64,000 bases of DNA from Candidatus Leptofilum proximum (GTDB lineage: Bacteria > Chloroflexota > Anaerolineae > Promineifilales > Promineifilaceae): NCBI GenBank assembly GCA_016710325.1, contig JADJXK010000002.1, positions 1,984,001 to 2,048,000 of the forward strand, given 5' to 3'. The notes under the pieces are model-generated. The model made no database searches, was not told the DNA's origin, and was given only the letters and a program-made list of their open reading frames with translations. A program made the position numbers and the translations under genes. Positions 1 through 8,526 of this stretch are shown here, piece after piece (within the stretch, counting starts at the first letter, position 1; the number at the start of each line of letters is the position of its first letter).

Positions 1-2031
1 GAAGCCATCGCCTACCTGGAACAATACGCCGATGCCCTGGGCGAAGCCAACCAGCAGGTCATGGCCGTCACCCGCAGCAAAAACAGCGCGGGCGACCTGG
101 CCGACTACATCGCCGGGCTGCTCAACCTGCCCTTCGAAACTGAAATCGAACTGCTGGCCTCCACCGATGGCGAGCGGCGGCTGCAAATCACCATTGAGTT
201 CCTCAAGCAGGAACTGCGCATCACCGAAGTACGCAACAAGATCCAGCAAGATGCCCGCGAAGGCGCCGATAAGGCCCAGCGCGAATACCTGCTGCGTGAG
301 CAAATGCGCGCCATCCGCAAGGAACTCGGCGAAGACGGCGAAAGCGTCCCCGACGAACTGCGCCAGAAAATTGAAGACGCCAAAATGCCCGAAGACGTAC
401 ACGAACGGGCCATGAAAGAACTCAAGCGGCTGGAGTACCAGGGCCAACAGTCGGCCGAAGCCAGCGTCATTCGCACCTACCTGGAATGGCTGGTGGAACT
501 GCCCTGGAACAACGCCACCGAAGATAACCTGGACATCCACCACGTCCGTGAGGTGCTCGACGAGGACCACTACGGCCTGGAAGACGTAAAAGACCGCATC
601 GTGGAATACGTCGCCGTGCGCAAGCTGGCCGGTACCAAAATGCGCGGCGCCATCATCAACCTGAACGGCCCGCCAGGCGTTGGCAAGACCTCCATCGCCA
701 CCTCAGTTGCCCGAGCCATTGGGCGCGAGATGGTGCGCATCAGCCTGGGTGGCGTGCGCGACGAAGCCGAAATTCGCGGCCACCGCCGCACCTACATCGG
801 TGCCATTCCCGGCCGCATCATCCGCGCGCTGCGGGATGCCAAAACGCGCAACCCGGTCATCGTGCTGGACGAGATCGACAAGGTTGGTACTGACTGGCGC
901 GGCGATCCGTCGTCGGCGCTGCTGGAAGTGCTGGACCCGGAACAAAACACAAACTTCACGGACCACTACCTGGAGGTGCCGTTTGATTTGAGCCAGGTGA
1001 TCTTCATCACCACGTCCAACCAGCTCAGCACCATTCCCGCGCCGCTGCTGGACCGCATGGAAACGATCACCATGCCCGGCTACATCGAAGAAGAAAAGGT
1101 AGCCATTGCCGAAGGGTATTTGCTGCCCAAGCAGCTAGAAGGCCACGGCATTGGCGACGCGAAGGTGACGCTGGACAAAGAGGCTTTGTACCACCTGATT
1201 CGCTACTACACCCGCGAAGCAGGCGTGCGCAACCTGGAGCGCAGCATCGGCTCCGTGGTGCGCAAGATTGCCGTGAAGGTGGCTGGCGGCGAAGCCGGTC
1301 CGTTCACGGTGACGCCCGACGAGATCACCGAATACCTTGGCCCGCCTAAGTTCCGCTACGGCGTGGCCGAAGAGAAGGACGAGGTAGGCGTAGTGACGGG
1401 CCTGGCCGTCAACAGCTTTGGCGGCGACACGCTGCCCATCGAGGTGAGCCTGAGCGAGGGCAACGGCAAAATTACCCTCACCGGTTCATTGGGTGACGTG
1501 ATGCGCGAATCAGCCCAGGCGGCCCTGACCTACGCGCGAGCCAACGCACGTTCGCTGGGGCTGGAGCCGACGATCTTTGACAAGGTGAACCTGCACGTGC
1601 ACGTGCCCGATGGCGCGACGCCGAAAGACGGCCCCAGCGCGGGCATCGGCATGGCCACGGCGATTATTTCCGCCTTTACTCGCCGCCCGGTGCGCCGCGA
1701 CGTAGCGATGACCGGCGAGGTGACGCTGCGCGGCAAGGTGCTGGCCATCGGCGGGCTGAAATCGAAGACGATTGCGGCCCATCGCGCCGGGGTGAAAACG
1801 GTCATTTTGCCCAACGACAACGCCAAGGACATCCCGGAGCTGCCGGACAGCATTCGCGCCGAGCTAGAGCTGATCCCGGTTAGCCATCTGCACGAGGTGT
1901 TGTCCATCGCCCTGCTGCCGAGCAACGAAACCCCGTTTACGGTTGATGGCAGCAAAGAGGGTATGAACGTGCCGCTGCCCAAAGCACCCAGCGGCTCCGG
2001 CATCCCCCCCCTCCGCGCCGACAAAAATTAA
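1..2031 (+). CDS. lon: ATP-dependent protease Lon (5' truncated)
   Basis: Cytosolic ATP-dependent serine protease that degrades misfolded and regulatory proteins. The reading frame is open from base 1, so the gene begins upstream; about 676 residues are visible, and full-length Lon is usually near 800, so roughly 110-140 N-terminal residues are missing. What remains is the end of the substrate-binding and coiled-coil region, the AAA+ module (Walker A GPPGVGKT near visible residue 223, Walker B VIVLDEIDKV near 286) and the C-terminal protease domain. The catalytic Ser lies in DGPSAG (about 546) and the catalytic Lys in GGLKSKTIAAHRAG (about 588). Both active sites look intact. The tail after the protease domain is proline-rich and unconserved. 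A strong terminator follows directly. Confidence 0.97.
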   Translation, partial: EAIAYLEQYADALGEANQQVMAVTRSKNSAGDLADYIAGLLNLPFETEIELLASTDGERRLQITIEFLKQELRITEVRNKIQQDAREGADKAQREYLLREQMRAIRKELGEDGESVPDELRQKIEDAKMPEDVHERAMKELKRLEYQGQQSAEASVIRTYLEWLVELPWNNATEDNLDIHHVREVLDEDHYGLEDVKDRIVEYVAVRKLAGTKMRGAIINLNGPPGVGKTSIATSVARAIGREMVRISLGGVRDEAEIRGHRRTYIGAIPGRIIRALRDAKTRNPVIVLDEIDKVGTDWRGDPSSALLEVLDPEQNTNFTDHYLEVPFDLSQVIFITTSNQLSTIPAPLLDRMETITMPGYIEEEKVAIAEGYLLPKQLEGHGIGDAKVTLDKEALYHLIRYYTREAGVRNLERSIGSVVRKIAVKVAGGEAGPFTVTPDEITEYLGPPKFRYGVAEEKDEVGVVTGLAVNSFGGDTLPIEVSLSEGNGKITLTGSLGDVMRESAQAALTYARANARSLGLEPTIFDKVNLHVHVPDGATPKDGPSAGIGMATAIISAFTRRPVRRDVAMTGEVTLRGKVLAIGGLKSKTIAAHRAGVKTVILPNDNAKDIPELPDSIRAELELIPVSHLHEVLSIALLPSNETPFTVDGSKEGMNVPLPKAPSGSGIPPLRADKN

Positions 2032-2053
2032 CCAGTTGGTTTGACACAATTCC

Positions 2054-2090
2054 AGCGCCGCTGTCTGAACAGGCAGCGGCGCTTTTGTTT
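2054..2090 (+). terminator. Intrinsic terminator of lon
   Basis: A perfect 10-bp stem (AGCGCCGCTG at 2054-2063 with CAGCGGCGCT at 2074-2083) has a 10-nt loop and is followed by a T-rich tract, 23 nt after the lon stop codon. The region from here to 2389 shows no gene. Confidence 0.9.
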
Positions 2091-2389
2091 TGCAGAGTGA
2101 CACAGACTAACGAACTCAAATTGTCAATCTGTGCGGAAAGTTTTATACTGCTTTAGATTTTGTCGGTGGCCAGAAACGCAGGGAAGACTTGATATCCATG
2201 TTGCATAAAATCCCAAGATTCGCCTTATGCGAAGATTTTGTTGCAATTGATCCCGCTGCGGTATGCTAGGCAAACTACACCGCTATTTTGGATTGTACAA
2301 GACGAAAATCAGGGGTTTATACATACTTATCAAGTTGTTGAATATATGTCAGCCTGCCTACCTATCTCAAGTTATTGTGAAAATACATA

Positions 2390-3076
2390 ATGGCTAAAGA
2401 CGACATAGTAAGAAAAATTTATATAGAAGATGATTTATCAAACTTTGAGGATTTTTTTGATCTGAATTGGTTTAAGAAGCTCAGTAGATTAGTAGAAAAT
2501 ACAAGGATTGAGAGAATTGTCGGAAATTTTGGCGTAAGCTGGTGGGGGATTGCAAGAGCGTTTATTCTTCCCTGGCTTTTAGTGACAGGCGTCTCTGATG
2601 TGATAACTGAGACTGCACCAATTCGTTTGGCAATACCGACAACAAAAGTATGGAACGAATATTTAAAGCACAATGAGTTTAATGTAGCGTTGTGGAAGCT
2701 ATCAGAAAATGTCTATTGTTCCATATACTTTGCATATGAAAATTTGCTCGTGGATACTTTAAAGGAAATTCTTGGTACTTCAATTCGCGTTACGCACAGA
2801 GATTTCAACGAAAAGCTACGAGATGTCTACGGTAGCGAATGTGCTCACCGAATATGGCATCAAACTTTAATCTATGCAGCACGAGAAACAAGAAACAGTA
2901 TTGTTCACAATGGTGGCAAAGCAACAAATGATCTCTTGAATGTGAAACCGCTACCAAACTACATTCAAGATGATGACGTAGTGATTTCGGCAACTGTTAC
3001 ACGAGAATTATCTAACAACCTGAAACCCCTTGTTTACGAACTTGTAGAAAAAAGTTTGGAAAAAATCGAAACATGA
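2390..3076 (+). CDS. Unassigned protein with a HEPN-like RNSIVH motif
   Basis: A 228-residue protein that I do not recognise as a named family. The middle part has hydrophobic stretches (ARAFILPWLLVTGV) but no clean membrane topology. Near residue 172 it reads ARETRNSIVHNGG, which fits the R-x4-H signature of HEPN-type nuclease or nucleotide-binding domains (RNxxVH form), preceded by a helical region as in those folds. Coding DNA is clearly AT-richer than lon and lacks ACGGCCGT, which suggests recent acquisition. No antitoxin-like partner lies next to it; the next gene is a UPF0158-like protein 154 bp away. HEPN assignment is an inference from one motif. Confidence 0.6.
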   Translation: MAKDDIVRKIYIEDDLSNFEDFFDLNWFKKLSRLVENTRIERIVGNFGVSWWGIARAFILPWLLVTGVSDVITETAPIRLAIPTTKVWNEYLKHNEFNVALWKLSENVYCSIYFAYENLLVDTLKEILGTSIRVTHRDFNEKLRDVYGSECAHRIWHQTLIYAARETRNSIVHNGGKATNDLLNVKPLPNYIQDDDVVISATVTRELSNNLKPLVYELVEKSLEKIET

Positions 3077-3230
3077 CCCTTTGTTCTGGAAAGGTATTTC
3101 GTATGCTGTGGCCGGACTTCAGACCGCGTCACTTTAGTCGCTTTGCAGTTCGAATTGTGAGTATTAACTGCAAACGGTGTGCCAGAATACGGCCGTTACC
3201 CATCCCAACACATGAAAGTGAGAAAAATCT

Positions 3231-3710
3231 ATGGCCCCCATCATTCGCTTAAAAGATGTCATTGAAAATATGGATGCAGTTGGTGATGAAATCAAGACAT
3301 TCTTGAATATTCGCACCGGAGAATTCGTTACGCTCTCGACTGAAGCACTTGGCGCTGCGGAAGAAGGCGAGGACATCCAGAATTTCCCAGAGTGGCAGCA
3401 AGCCGTCATTCAACAAGCTGAAGCGGTATTGTTCACAAATGATTATCGGGAGCTGCCAACCAGGTTTGATATTCATGAATACAAAATCATGGAAAACTTC
3501 TGCTACACAGTGGAAGATGAGGCGTTAAGTCGCCGTTTGTTGAACGGCATCCAAGGGCGCGGCGCGTTCCGATATTTTAAGGATACCGTCTATCAATTTG
3601 GAATAGAAAGAGATTGGTATCAATTTCGGGAACAAGCATTCAAGGAAATTGCCATCGAGTGGCTGCAAAGCAGTGAGATTGCCTACACAGACGAAAACGA
3701 AGAAGGTTAA
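3231..3710 (+). CDS. UPF0158 family protein
   Basis: A 159-residue acidic cytosolic protein. It has the layout of the uncharacterised UPF0158 family: an N-terminal segment introducing a two-strand 'yLNIRTGEFVTL' unit, and a conserved C-terminal block FRYFKDTVYQFGIERDWYQF followed by a helix ending in AIEWLQSS, which corresponds to the family pattern FrrFKd...eWfeFqneaLreiAleWL. Molecular function is not known for the family. It stands alone; ACGGCCGT occurs just after the stop codon at 3717-3724. Confidence 0.85.
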   Translation: MAPIIRLKDVIENMDAVGDEIKTFLNIRTGEFVTLSTEALGAAEEGEDIQNFPEWQQAVIQQAEAVLFTNDYRELPTRFDIHEYKIMENFCYTVEDEALSRRLLNGIQGRGAFRYFKDTVYQFGIERDWYQFREQAFKEIAIEWLQSSEIAYTDENEEG

Positions 3711-3782
3711 TGCGATACGGCCGTTCCCCTTCTCCCCATCCACATCCCCAAATAAATCGGGTCACGACCAACTCATCAGGCA

Positions 3783-3850
3783 AAGCGATTAACTCAGGCA
3801 AAGACGCAAAGGTGCAAAGGAAAACTTGGCGTCTTAGCGTGAAATTTTAT
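3783..3850. repeat. Tandem-unit hairpin, GCAAAGAC type
   Basis: Degenerate copies of a GCAAAGAC-like unit (caaagacgcaaaggtgcaaag) are followed by partly complementary units (cttggcgtcttagcg). It belongs to a class of intergenic elements seen repeatedly in the window and shares its unit with the copy at 9431-9494. The rest of 3711-3948 shows no gene. Confidence 0.6.
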
Positions 3851-3948
3851 GGCAACTTGCTCGTAGCCCCAAATTGATCTACATCAAGGTCATCCCCCCT
3901 CTCATCTGCTAAAATAAGGGCTGCTTAACCAAATCCTGGAGATAAAAG

Positions 3949-4278
3949 ATGAGCGAACCAACCTATGGAATTGTTGAAAATTTAGCAGCACTGCTGCCGG
4001 AAATCCCGGCGGAATCGATTGTGAGCCGCAAGGTATACAACGATGATGTGCTGAAGGTCACCCTGTTTGGCTTTGCCGCCGGGGAAGAATTGACGGAACA
4101 TACGGCCGCTTTCCCCGCCACCCTCCACTTTCTCAGCGGTGAAGCCACGCTGACCCTGGGTGAAGATACCTTCGAGGCCCAGGCGGGCACCTGGGTGCAG
4201 ATGCCCGCCCACTTACCGCACAGTGTTTTAGCCAAAACGGCCGTTACCATGCTGCTCACCCTCACCGTCGCCAAATGA
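3949..4278 (+). CDS. Small cupin-domain protein
   Basis: A 109-residue single-domain cupin. The beta-barrel pattern is visible: an acidic strand region with EELTEHTAAFPATLHFLSGEATLTLGEDTF (first cupin motif with His and Glu ligands) and then AGTWVQMPAHLPHSVLA (second motif with the metal-binding His). Such proteins bind a metal or small ligand; the substrate cannot be told. The stop codon overlaps the start of the next membrane protein by 4 bp (ATGA), so the two are translationally coupled. Together with the following YwiC-like gene this suggests a role tied to respiratory nitrogen-oxide or oxygen metabolism (inference). Confidence 0.85.
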   Translation: MSEPTYGIVENLAALLPEIPAESIVSRKVYNDDVLKVTLFGFAAGEELTEHTAAFPATLHFLSGEATLTLGEDTFEAQAGTWVQMPAHLPHSVLAKTAVTMLLTLTVAK

Positions 4279-5363
4279 AACAGCCGTTTCCCCGCATCCA
4301 ACTGCCCATCATGATTGGGGTGCTGCTGGCCCTGCTCGCCGGGCTGTGGGCCGGGCTGATCCGCGTCGGCTGGCAGTGGCCTGCCCTGCAGCCGCTGCTG
4401 CCCTCGCTGCACGGCCCGCTGATGATTTCCGGCTTTTTGGGCACGTTGATCAGCCTGGAGCGTGCCGTGGCCATCAAACGGCCGTGGACCTACCTCGGAC
4501 CAGTGCTGAGCGGCATTGGCGCAATCTGGCTGGTGGTGGGGCTACCGCTGCCGGTGGGGCAGTGGCTGCTGCTGTTGGCGAGCGTGGGGTTAACGGCCGT
4601 TTTCACCCACATCGTCCGCCAGCACCCCGCCAGCTACACCATAACAATGGGCCTGGGCGCGCTCTGCTGGCTGGTGGGCAACGCGCTTTGGCTGAGCGGC
4701 TGGCCTATTTTCCGCATCGTTTACTGGTGGGCAGGATTTCTGGTGCTCACCATTGTTGGTGAGCGGCTGGAGCTGAGCCGCGTGGCCCGATTGTCCGCCA
4801 ACACTATCCGGCTGTTTGTGGCGGCGGTGGCCCTTTTTATGGCCGGATTGCTAACGGTGCTGGTGTGGGGTGGCCCTGGCACGCACCTCATCGGGCTGGG
4901 GCTGATGGCCCTGGCCATCTGGCTGGGCCTGTTTGATATCGCCCGCAAGACCGTGCGCCGCAGCGGACTGACGCGCTTCATCGCCGTAAATCTGCTGCTG
5001 GGCTATGTCTGGCTGCTCATCGGTGGATTGGTGGCGCTGCTGCTGGGACAAACGGTTGCCGGTCCGCGCTACGATTTTATGCTGCACGCCGTCTTTGTCG
5101 GCTTTGTGTTTGGCATGATTTTTGCCCATGCCCCCATCATTTTGCCCTCGATTTTGCCCATCCAGGTGCGTTTTCACCCGGTTTTGTACGGGCCGACCAT
5201 TTTCCTGCACCTGGCGCTGCTGCTGCGTGCTCTGGGCGACGTCGGCGGCTGGCAGCCAGTGCGCGCCTGGGGAGGCCTGCTCAACGCCGTAGCCATTCTG
5301 TGGTTCTTAGGCCAGATGGTCTACCTGGCCGCCACCGCCCGCCAGCTTCATGAGCTAAAATAA
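4275..5363 (+). CDS. Polytopic membrane protein, NnrS-like
   Basis: A 362-residue protein made almost entirely of hydrophobic helices (about 10-12 membrane spans). It carries conserved-looking His residues in HGPLMISGFLGTLISLERAVA (about 48), THIVRQHPASY (about 112), LHAVFVGFVFGMIFAHAPIILPS (about 275) and RFHPVLYGP (about 300). The spacing and phrases recall the NnrS group of heme- and copper-containing membrane proteins that respond to nitric oxide; I rate that as likely but not proven. It overlaps the cupin gene by 4 bp and precedes the YwiC-like gene. A long hairpin repeat lies right after its stop codon. Confidence 0.7.
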   Translation: MKQPFPRIQLPIMIGVLLALLAGLWAGLIRVGWQWPALQPLLPSLHGPLMISGFLGTLISLERAVAIKRPWTYLGPVLSGIGAIWLVVGLPLPVGQWLLLLASVGLTAVFTHIVRQHPASYTITMGLGALCWLVGNALWLSGWPIFRIVYWWAGFLVLTIVGERLELSRVARLSANTIRLFVAAVALFMAGLLTVLVWGGPGTHLIGLGLMALAIWLGLFDIARKTVRRSGLTRFIAVNLLLGYVWLLIGGLVALLLGQTVAGPRYDFMLHAVFVGFVFGMIFAHAPIILPSILPIQVRFHPVLYGPTIFLHLALLLRALGDVGGWQPVRAWGGLLNAVAILWFLGQMVYLAATARQLHELK

Positions 5364-5366
5364 AAG

Positions 5367-5432
5367 GGACGCGGATAAACGCGGATGAACGCGGAGCTTT
5401 TAATCCGCGTTCATCCGCGCTCGTCCGCGTCC
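5367..5432. repeat. Tandem-unit hairpin, ACGCGGAT type
   Basis: The left arm is GGACGCGGA plus CGCGGATGAACGCGGA (5367-5375, 5380-5395). The right arm is its exact complement (5404-5419, 5424-5432), with an 8-nt loop and a symmetrical 4-nt internal loop. The arms are built from repeats of a GCGGATRAAC unit. It sits 3 nt after the membrane protein gene and could act as an RNA hairpin. Confidence 0.85.
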
Positions 5433-5478
5433 TATTTTCCGCTTTTACGGGAATGACTCTCGTTATTAATTGATCTCT

Positions 5479-6300
5479 ATGTCTGATTCAACGAACAAAA
5501 CGCAACGGCCGTCTCGCCTGCGCAAACAATTGATTTTACCGGCCGAGCACGGCTCCTGGAGCTGGCTGCTGGTGCCGTTTTTGGTGGGAACGGCCGTGGC
5601 CGAAACGTTTAATCTGCCGGTGATTTTGGTGCTGCTGGGCGGATTGGCCGCCTTTTTGCTGCGCCAACCGGCCACCGTCTGGCTCAAGGTGCGGCAGGGG
5701 CGCGGCCGCAGCAGCGATGAACCGCTGGCGCGGCGCTTAATGCTGCTCTTGGGCGGCATCGTGCTGTTGTGTGGCGTGGGGCTGCTGCTTTACGGCCGTA
5801 TCGTCATGCTCTCGCTGCTGCTGCCTTTTGCCGCGCTGCTGCTGGCCTACGTGCAGGTGGGGCGCAGCCGCCAAACCACCCGCACGCTGCACATGGAACT
5901 GATCGGCGCGGCCGGGCTGGCGCTGATGGCCCCGGCGGCGATGCTGGCCGCCATTGGCACGTCGTACCCGGCGGTGTGGCTGGTGTGGGGCCTGATGGCG
6001 GCACAGAACGTGCTCGGTGTCTTTTACGTCCGCCAGCGTATTGCCGATACGCATGAACGGCCGTTTAACCGGCAGCCGTTGTTGTGGAGTCATGTGGCAG
6101 GATTGGTTGTGGTGGGGGGAACGGCCGTAGCGGGCCTCATCCCCTGGCTGGCGGTGCTGCCCTTTGTCGGCTTTTTGCTGCGGGCTTTTTGGACGGTGCA
6201 GAGGCCACGCCCTATCGACAACATCAAGAAGTTTGGCTTCCAGGAAGTGGGCGTCGAGCTGTTGGGCGGGGCTCTAATCGCCGCAGGATACCTCTTGTAG
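5479..6300 (+). CDS. YwiC-like membrane protein
   Basis: A 273-residue protein starting with the family hallmark LPAEHGSWSWLLVPFLVG (the PxEHGaW motif) followed by about seven or eight membrane helices. YwiC of Bacillus lies beside narK and fnr, and its biochemical role is unknown. The ATG at 5479 is preferred over an in-frame TTG at 5470 because the conserved motif begins about 18 residues in. The stop codon TAG is supplied by a dispersed hairpin repeat (6297-6349). Three ACGGCCGT-type sites lie within the gene. Confidence 0.85.
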   Translation: MSDSTNKTQRPSRLRKQLILPAEHGSWSWLLVPFLVGTAVAETFNLPVILVLLGGLAAFLLRQPATVWLKVRQGRGRSSDEPLARRLMLLLGGIVLLCGVGLLLYGRIVMLSLLLPFAALLLAYVQVGRSRQTTRTLHMELIGAAGLALMAPAAMLAAIGTSYPAVWLVWGLMAAQNVLGVFYVRQRIADTHERPFNRQPLLWSHVAGLVVVGGTAVAGLIPWLAVLPFVGFLLRAFWTVQRPRPIDNIKKFGFQEVGVELLGGALIAAGYLL

Positions 6301-6349
6301 CCGCGCTTTCTTAGCGCGTAAGACAGGCGCGGAAAGAATCCGCGGCTAC
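6297..6349. repeat. GTAGCCGCG hairpin repeat, copy 1
   Basis: GTAGCCGCG at the left end pairs with CGCGGCTAC at the right end; inner parts contain GGAAAGAATCCGCG. The same element recurs inverted at 13156-13208 and in diverged form at 26925-26979. Here it overlaps the YwiC stop codon. Confidence 0.8.
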
Positions 6350-6362
6350 CAGAACGAGATCC

Positions 6363-6512
6363 TTTTGTCATTCTGAACGAAGCGCAGCGCAGTGAAAAAT
6401 CCCTTTAAACTTTGCCAACCAAAGCCAATGCACCATGGACAAGATTTTCAAATGTAAGGTTCCAGGGATGCTGGCTGACTCCTGTCAGCAGAGGACCTCA
6501 GCATGACAATTT
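6363..6512. repeat. GTCATTCTGAACGAAGCG-type dispersed repeat
   Basis: The left end TTGTCATTCTGAACGAAGCG and the right end CTCAGCATGACAA are imperfect inverted termini around about 120 nt containing a smaller hairpin (GGCTGACTCCTGTCAGC). Elements with this TGTCATTCTGA...GAAGCG opening are widespread in bacterial intergenic DNA; mobility is not shown by the sequence. Confidence 0.55.
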
Positions 6513-6523
6513 CGCGAGACAAC

Positions 6524-6567
6524 AAAAAACCGGATTTTGAGCCAAAACATCACTCAAAATCCGGTTT
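6524..6567 (-). terminator. Intrinsic terminator of ssrA
   Basis: On the minus strand a 15-bp stem (AAACCGGATTTTGAG and its complement, 6527-6541 with 6553-6567) is followed by a T-rich run, ten bases after the tmRNA 3' end. Confidence 0.9.
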
Positions 6568-6577
6568 TTGTTTGAGG

Positions 6578-6988
6578 TGGAGATGGCGGGAATCGAACCC
6601 GCGTCCGAAAAATTCGGCCTCTAAACGTCTACAAGCTTAGTTGGTCTATTTAGAGTTGGCCATCAGGCGCCCCGACCAACTGGGTCAGCTGACAGCGAGC
6701 TGCTGACTCCCGAAAGAGCCGCTTGAGCATCTCTAGCAGCGTCGAGATGCAGCACGTTGGCGTTCATGTCGCCTAACACTCACCCGGCCAACGAGCGAAT
6801 GAGGTAGACGGAGCTTCCGATTAGGGAAGCCGCACGCTATGTTTTAGCCGTTATTAGGCGGCCAAAGGCATAGCGCTGTAGTTGGTGCGTGCGTTTGCAC
6901 TTATTGTTTGCTTCCAGTTTTACGAGGTGTAAAGCGTGCTCGGCTTGCAGTCCAGGACCAACCTTCCCCGTCGAAGCCAGTCATCCCC
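6578..6988 (-). ncRNA. ssrA: tmRNA, tag ANARTNYSAMPLAA
   Basis: Transfer-messenger RNA that rescues stalled ribosomes. The 5' end GGGGATGACTGGCTTCGACG (minus strand from 6988) and the 3' end GGTTCGATTCCCGCCATCTCC (to 6579) form the tRNA-like acceptor stem (GGGGATG with CATCTCC), with a T-loop GGTTCGATTCC. The tag frame runs from the resume codon GCA at 6898 down to two stop codons TAA TAA at 6851-6856 and reads A-N-A-R-T-N-Y-S-A-M-P-L-A-A. The terminal LAA is the usual degron for ClpXP-type proteases. It is one-piece, about 411 nt; the encoded end is ACC rather than a full CCA. Promoter and terminator are both visible. Confidence 0.97.
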
Positions 6989-6999
6989 AGACGGGTGTA

Positions 7000-7028
7000 A
7001 GTATAGCAGATGAGGTGACGGCCGTCTA
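7000..7028 (-). promoter_or_regulatory. Promoter of ssrA
   Basis: The -10 TATACT (7000-7005) and -35 TAGACG (7023-7028) on the minus strand are 17 nt apart and place the start just before the tmRNA 5' end. The -35 hexamer runs into an ACGGCCGT palindrome. Confidence 0.75.
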
Positions 7029-7161
7029 TTGGAAGCGCGTTAGTTTTTGACAAGGTGAGGGGTGACAAGGTGAAGGGGTGAACGGCCGTTTCCCCCTTTC
7101 TTGCCACAAATTACGCGAATTTACGCGGAGGGTAAACGGCCGATCCCCACAAGGTTGCAAT

Positions 7162-8430
7162 CTAGCTAATCCAATCAAGGAAGCGGTAGTAGTGGCTCAG
7201 CAGCGGGGCAAAACGGCCGTATCTTCTGTAATAAAAGTGCGTCACGGGCTGGATGGCGACAAAGGGGCTGGTCCGCTTTTGGCCGGAGAGCAGCAGGCCC
7301 GCCTCGCGGCCCAGGTAGGCGGAGAGGGCCACGCCCTGCCCGCTGTAGCCCAGGGCATAATGCACCCCGTTCAGCCGCCCGATGTGCGGCACCAGGTCGA
7401 ACGTCTGCCCCAGGTTGCCGCCCCATGCATAAGCCAACGGCACGTCGGCCAGGAGGGGGAACCGTTTGACCATCTGCTGACGCAGCGCGGCGGCGCAGTC
7501 CAGCAAATCCTGCTCCAGTCGCCAATGCTGGTGGCTGCCAAATAGAAAACGGCCGTCCGGCGTCAGTCGAAAATAATGGTGCAGCCAGCGCGAATCCTGG
7601 GCAGTACGGCTGTCCGGGTTCAAATAGGTCTGCTGGGCCGGGGTGAGCGGCTCGGTAACAATGGCCACGCTGTTCATGGGGAATACCAGCCGCTGCACGG
7701 AGCGCACCAGCTTGCCCGTGTAGCCGTTGGTCGCCAGCAGCACCTCGCGCGCTTTGACGGTGCCCTGGCTGGTGTGCACCAAAAAGCCGTGGGCGAATTT
7801 TTCCAGGCGGGTGACGGCCGTTTTTTCACACAACAGGCCGCCCTGCCGGGCCACCGCGCCCGCCAGCCCGTACAAATATTTGGTCGGGTGCAGGCTGGCG
7901 CTCCAATCGTTGATCATGCCGCCAAAATACGCCTGGGAGCCAACGGCCGTTGCCGCTTCATCAGGCGGAAGCAGCTGCAGCGAAAAATCAAGTTCGCTTT
8001 CAAACCAGTCCGCCAGCGCCTGCATCGACGTGAAGTGGGAGGGCTTGGCCGCCAGCGTCAGGTGGCCGCGCCGGGTGAAGTCGCAGCTGATGCCCGCATC
8101 GGCGACCAATTCACCCACCAGGTCCACCGCCTCCAGCGACGCCTGCCACAGGCGTCGCCCCAGCGTTTCACCGTGCCGATCAAACAAGTTGGCCAGGCTC
8201 TGCCGGAACCCGGTGGTAACAATGCCCGCATGGCGCGAACTGGCGCCCGACCCGATGCGATCTTGTTCGAGAACGGCCGTCTCCACCCCGCTTTTGGCCA
8301 AAAAATAAGCGGCCGTGAGCCCCGTGTAACCACCGCCCACCACGGCCACATCGACCGACTCCGGCAGAAGCGACACCGGCAGGGTCTCTGGTCTAGGGAA
8401 ATCATCTTGCCAAAAGGGGATGGTTTTCAT
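7162..8430 (-). CDS. FAD-dependent amine oxidase/dehydrogenase (DAO family)
   Basis: A 422-residue flavoprotein of the D-amino-acid-oxidase fold. The dinucleotide-binding motif VDVAVVGGGYTGLTAAYFLA (about 27-46) is followed by the acidic end of strand 2 (VLEQDRIGSGASSRHAGIV, typical of the glycine/sarcosine oxidase and gamma-glutamylputrescine oxidase branch). The C-terminal FAD contact GVHYALGYSGQGVALSAYLG is near residue 365. It would oxidise an amine or N-alkyl amino acid; the substrate is not evident. No spermidine or putrescine catabolic partner lies nearby. It is monocistronic, with the iron-related genes upstream in the same orientation. Confidence 0.85.
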   Translation of the reverse strand: MKTIPFWQDDFPRPETLPVSLLPESVDVAVVGGGYTGLTAAYFLAKSGVETAVLEQDRIGSGASSRHAGIVTTGFRQSLANLFDRHGETLGRRLWQASLEAVDLVGELVADAGISCDFTRRGHLTLAAKPSHFTSMQALADWFESELDFSLQLLPPDEAATAVGSQAYFGGMINDWSASLHPTKYLYGLAGAVARQGGLLCEKTAVTRLEKFAHGFLVHTSQGTVKAREVLLATNGYTGKLVRSVQRLVFPMNSVAIVTEPLTPAQQTYLNPDSRTAQDSRWLHHYFRLTPDGRFLFGSHQHWRLEQDLLDCAAALRQQMVKRFPLLADVPLAYAWGGNLGQTFDLVPHIGRLNGVHYALGYSGQGVALSAYLGREAGLLLSGQKRTSPFVAIQPVTHFYYRRYGRFAPLLSHYYRFLDWIS

Positions 8431-8526
8431 GGCTCACGGTCTCAGGCATGCAGGGTTAAATGATGGCCTAATTGTCTGAAACTCTACGCTGGGGGTCAAG
8501 CGGACTTTTGGGGAAATCGTGAGCCC

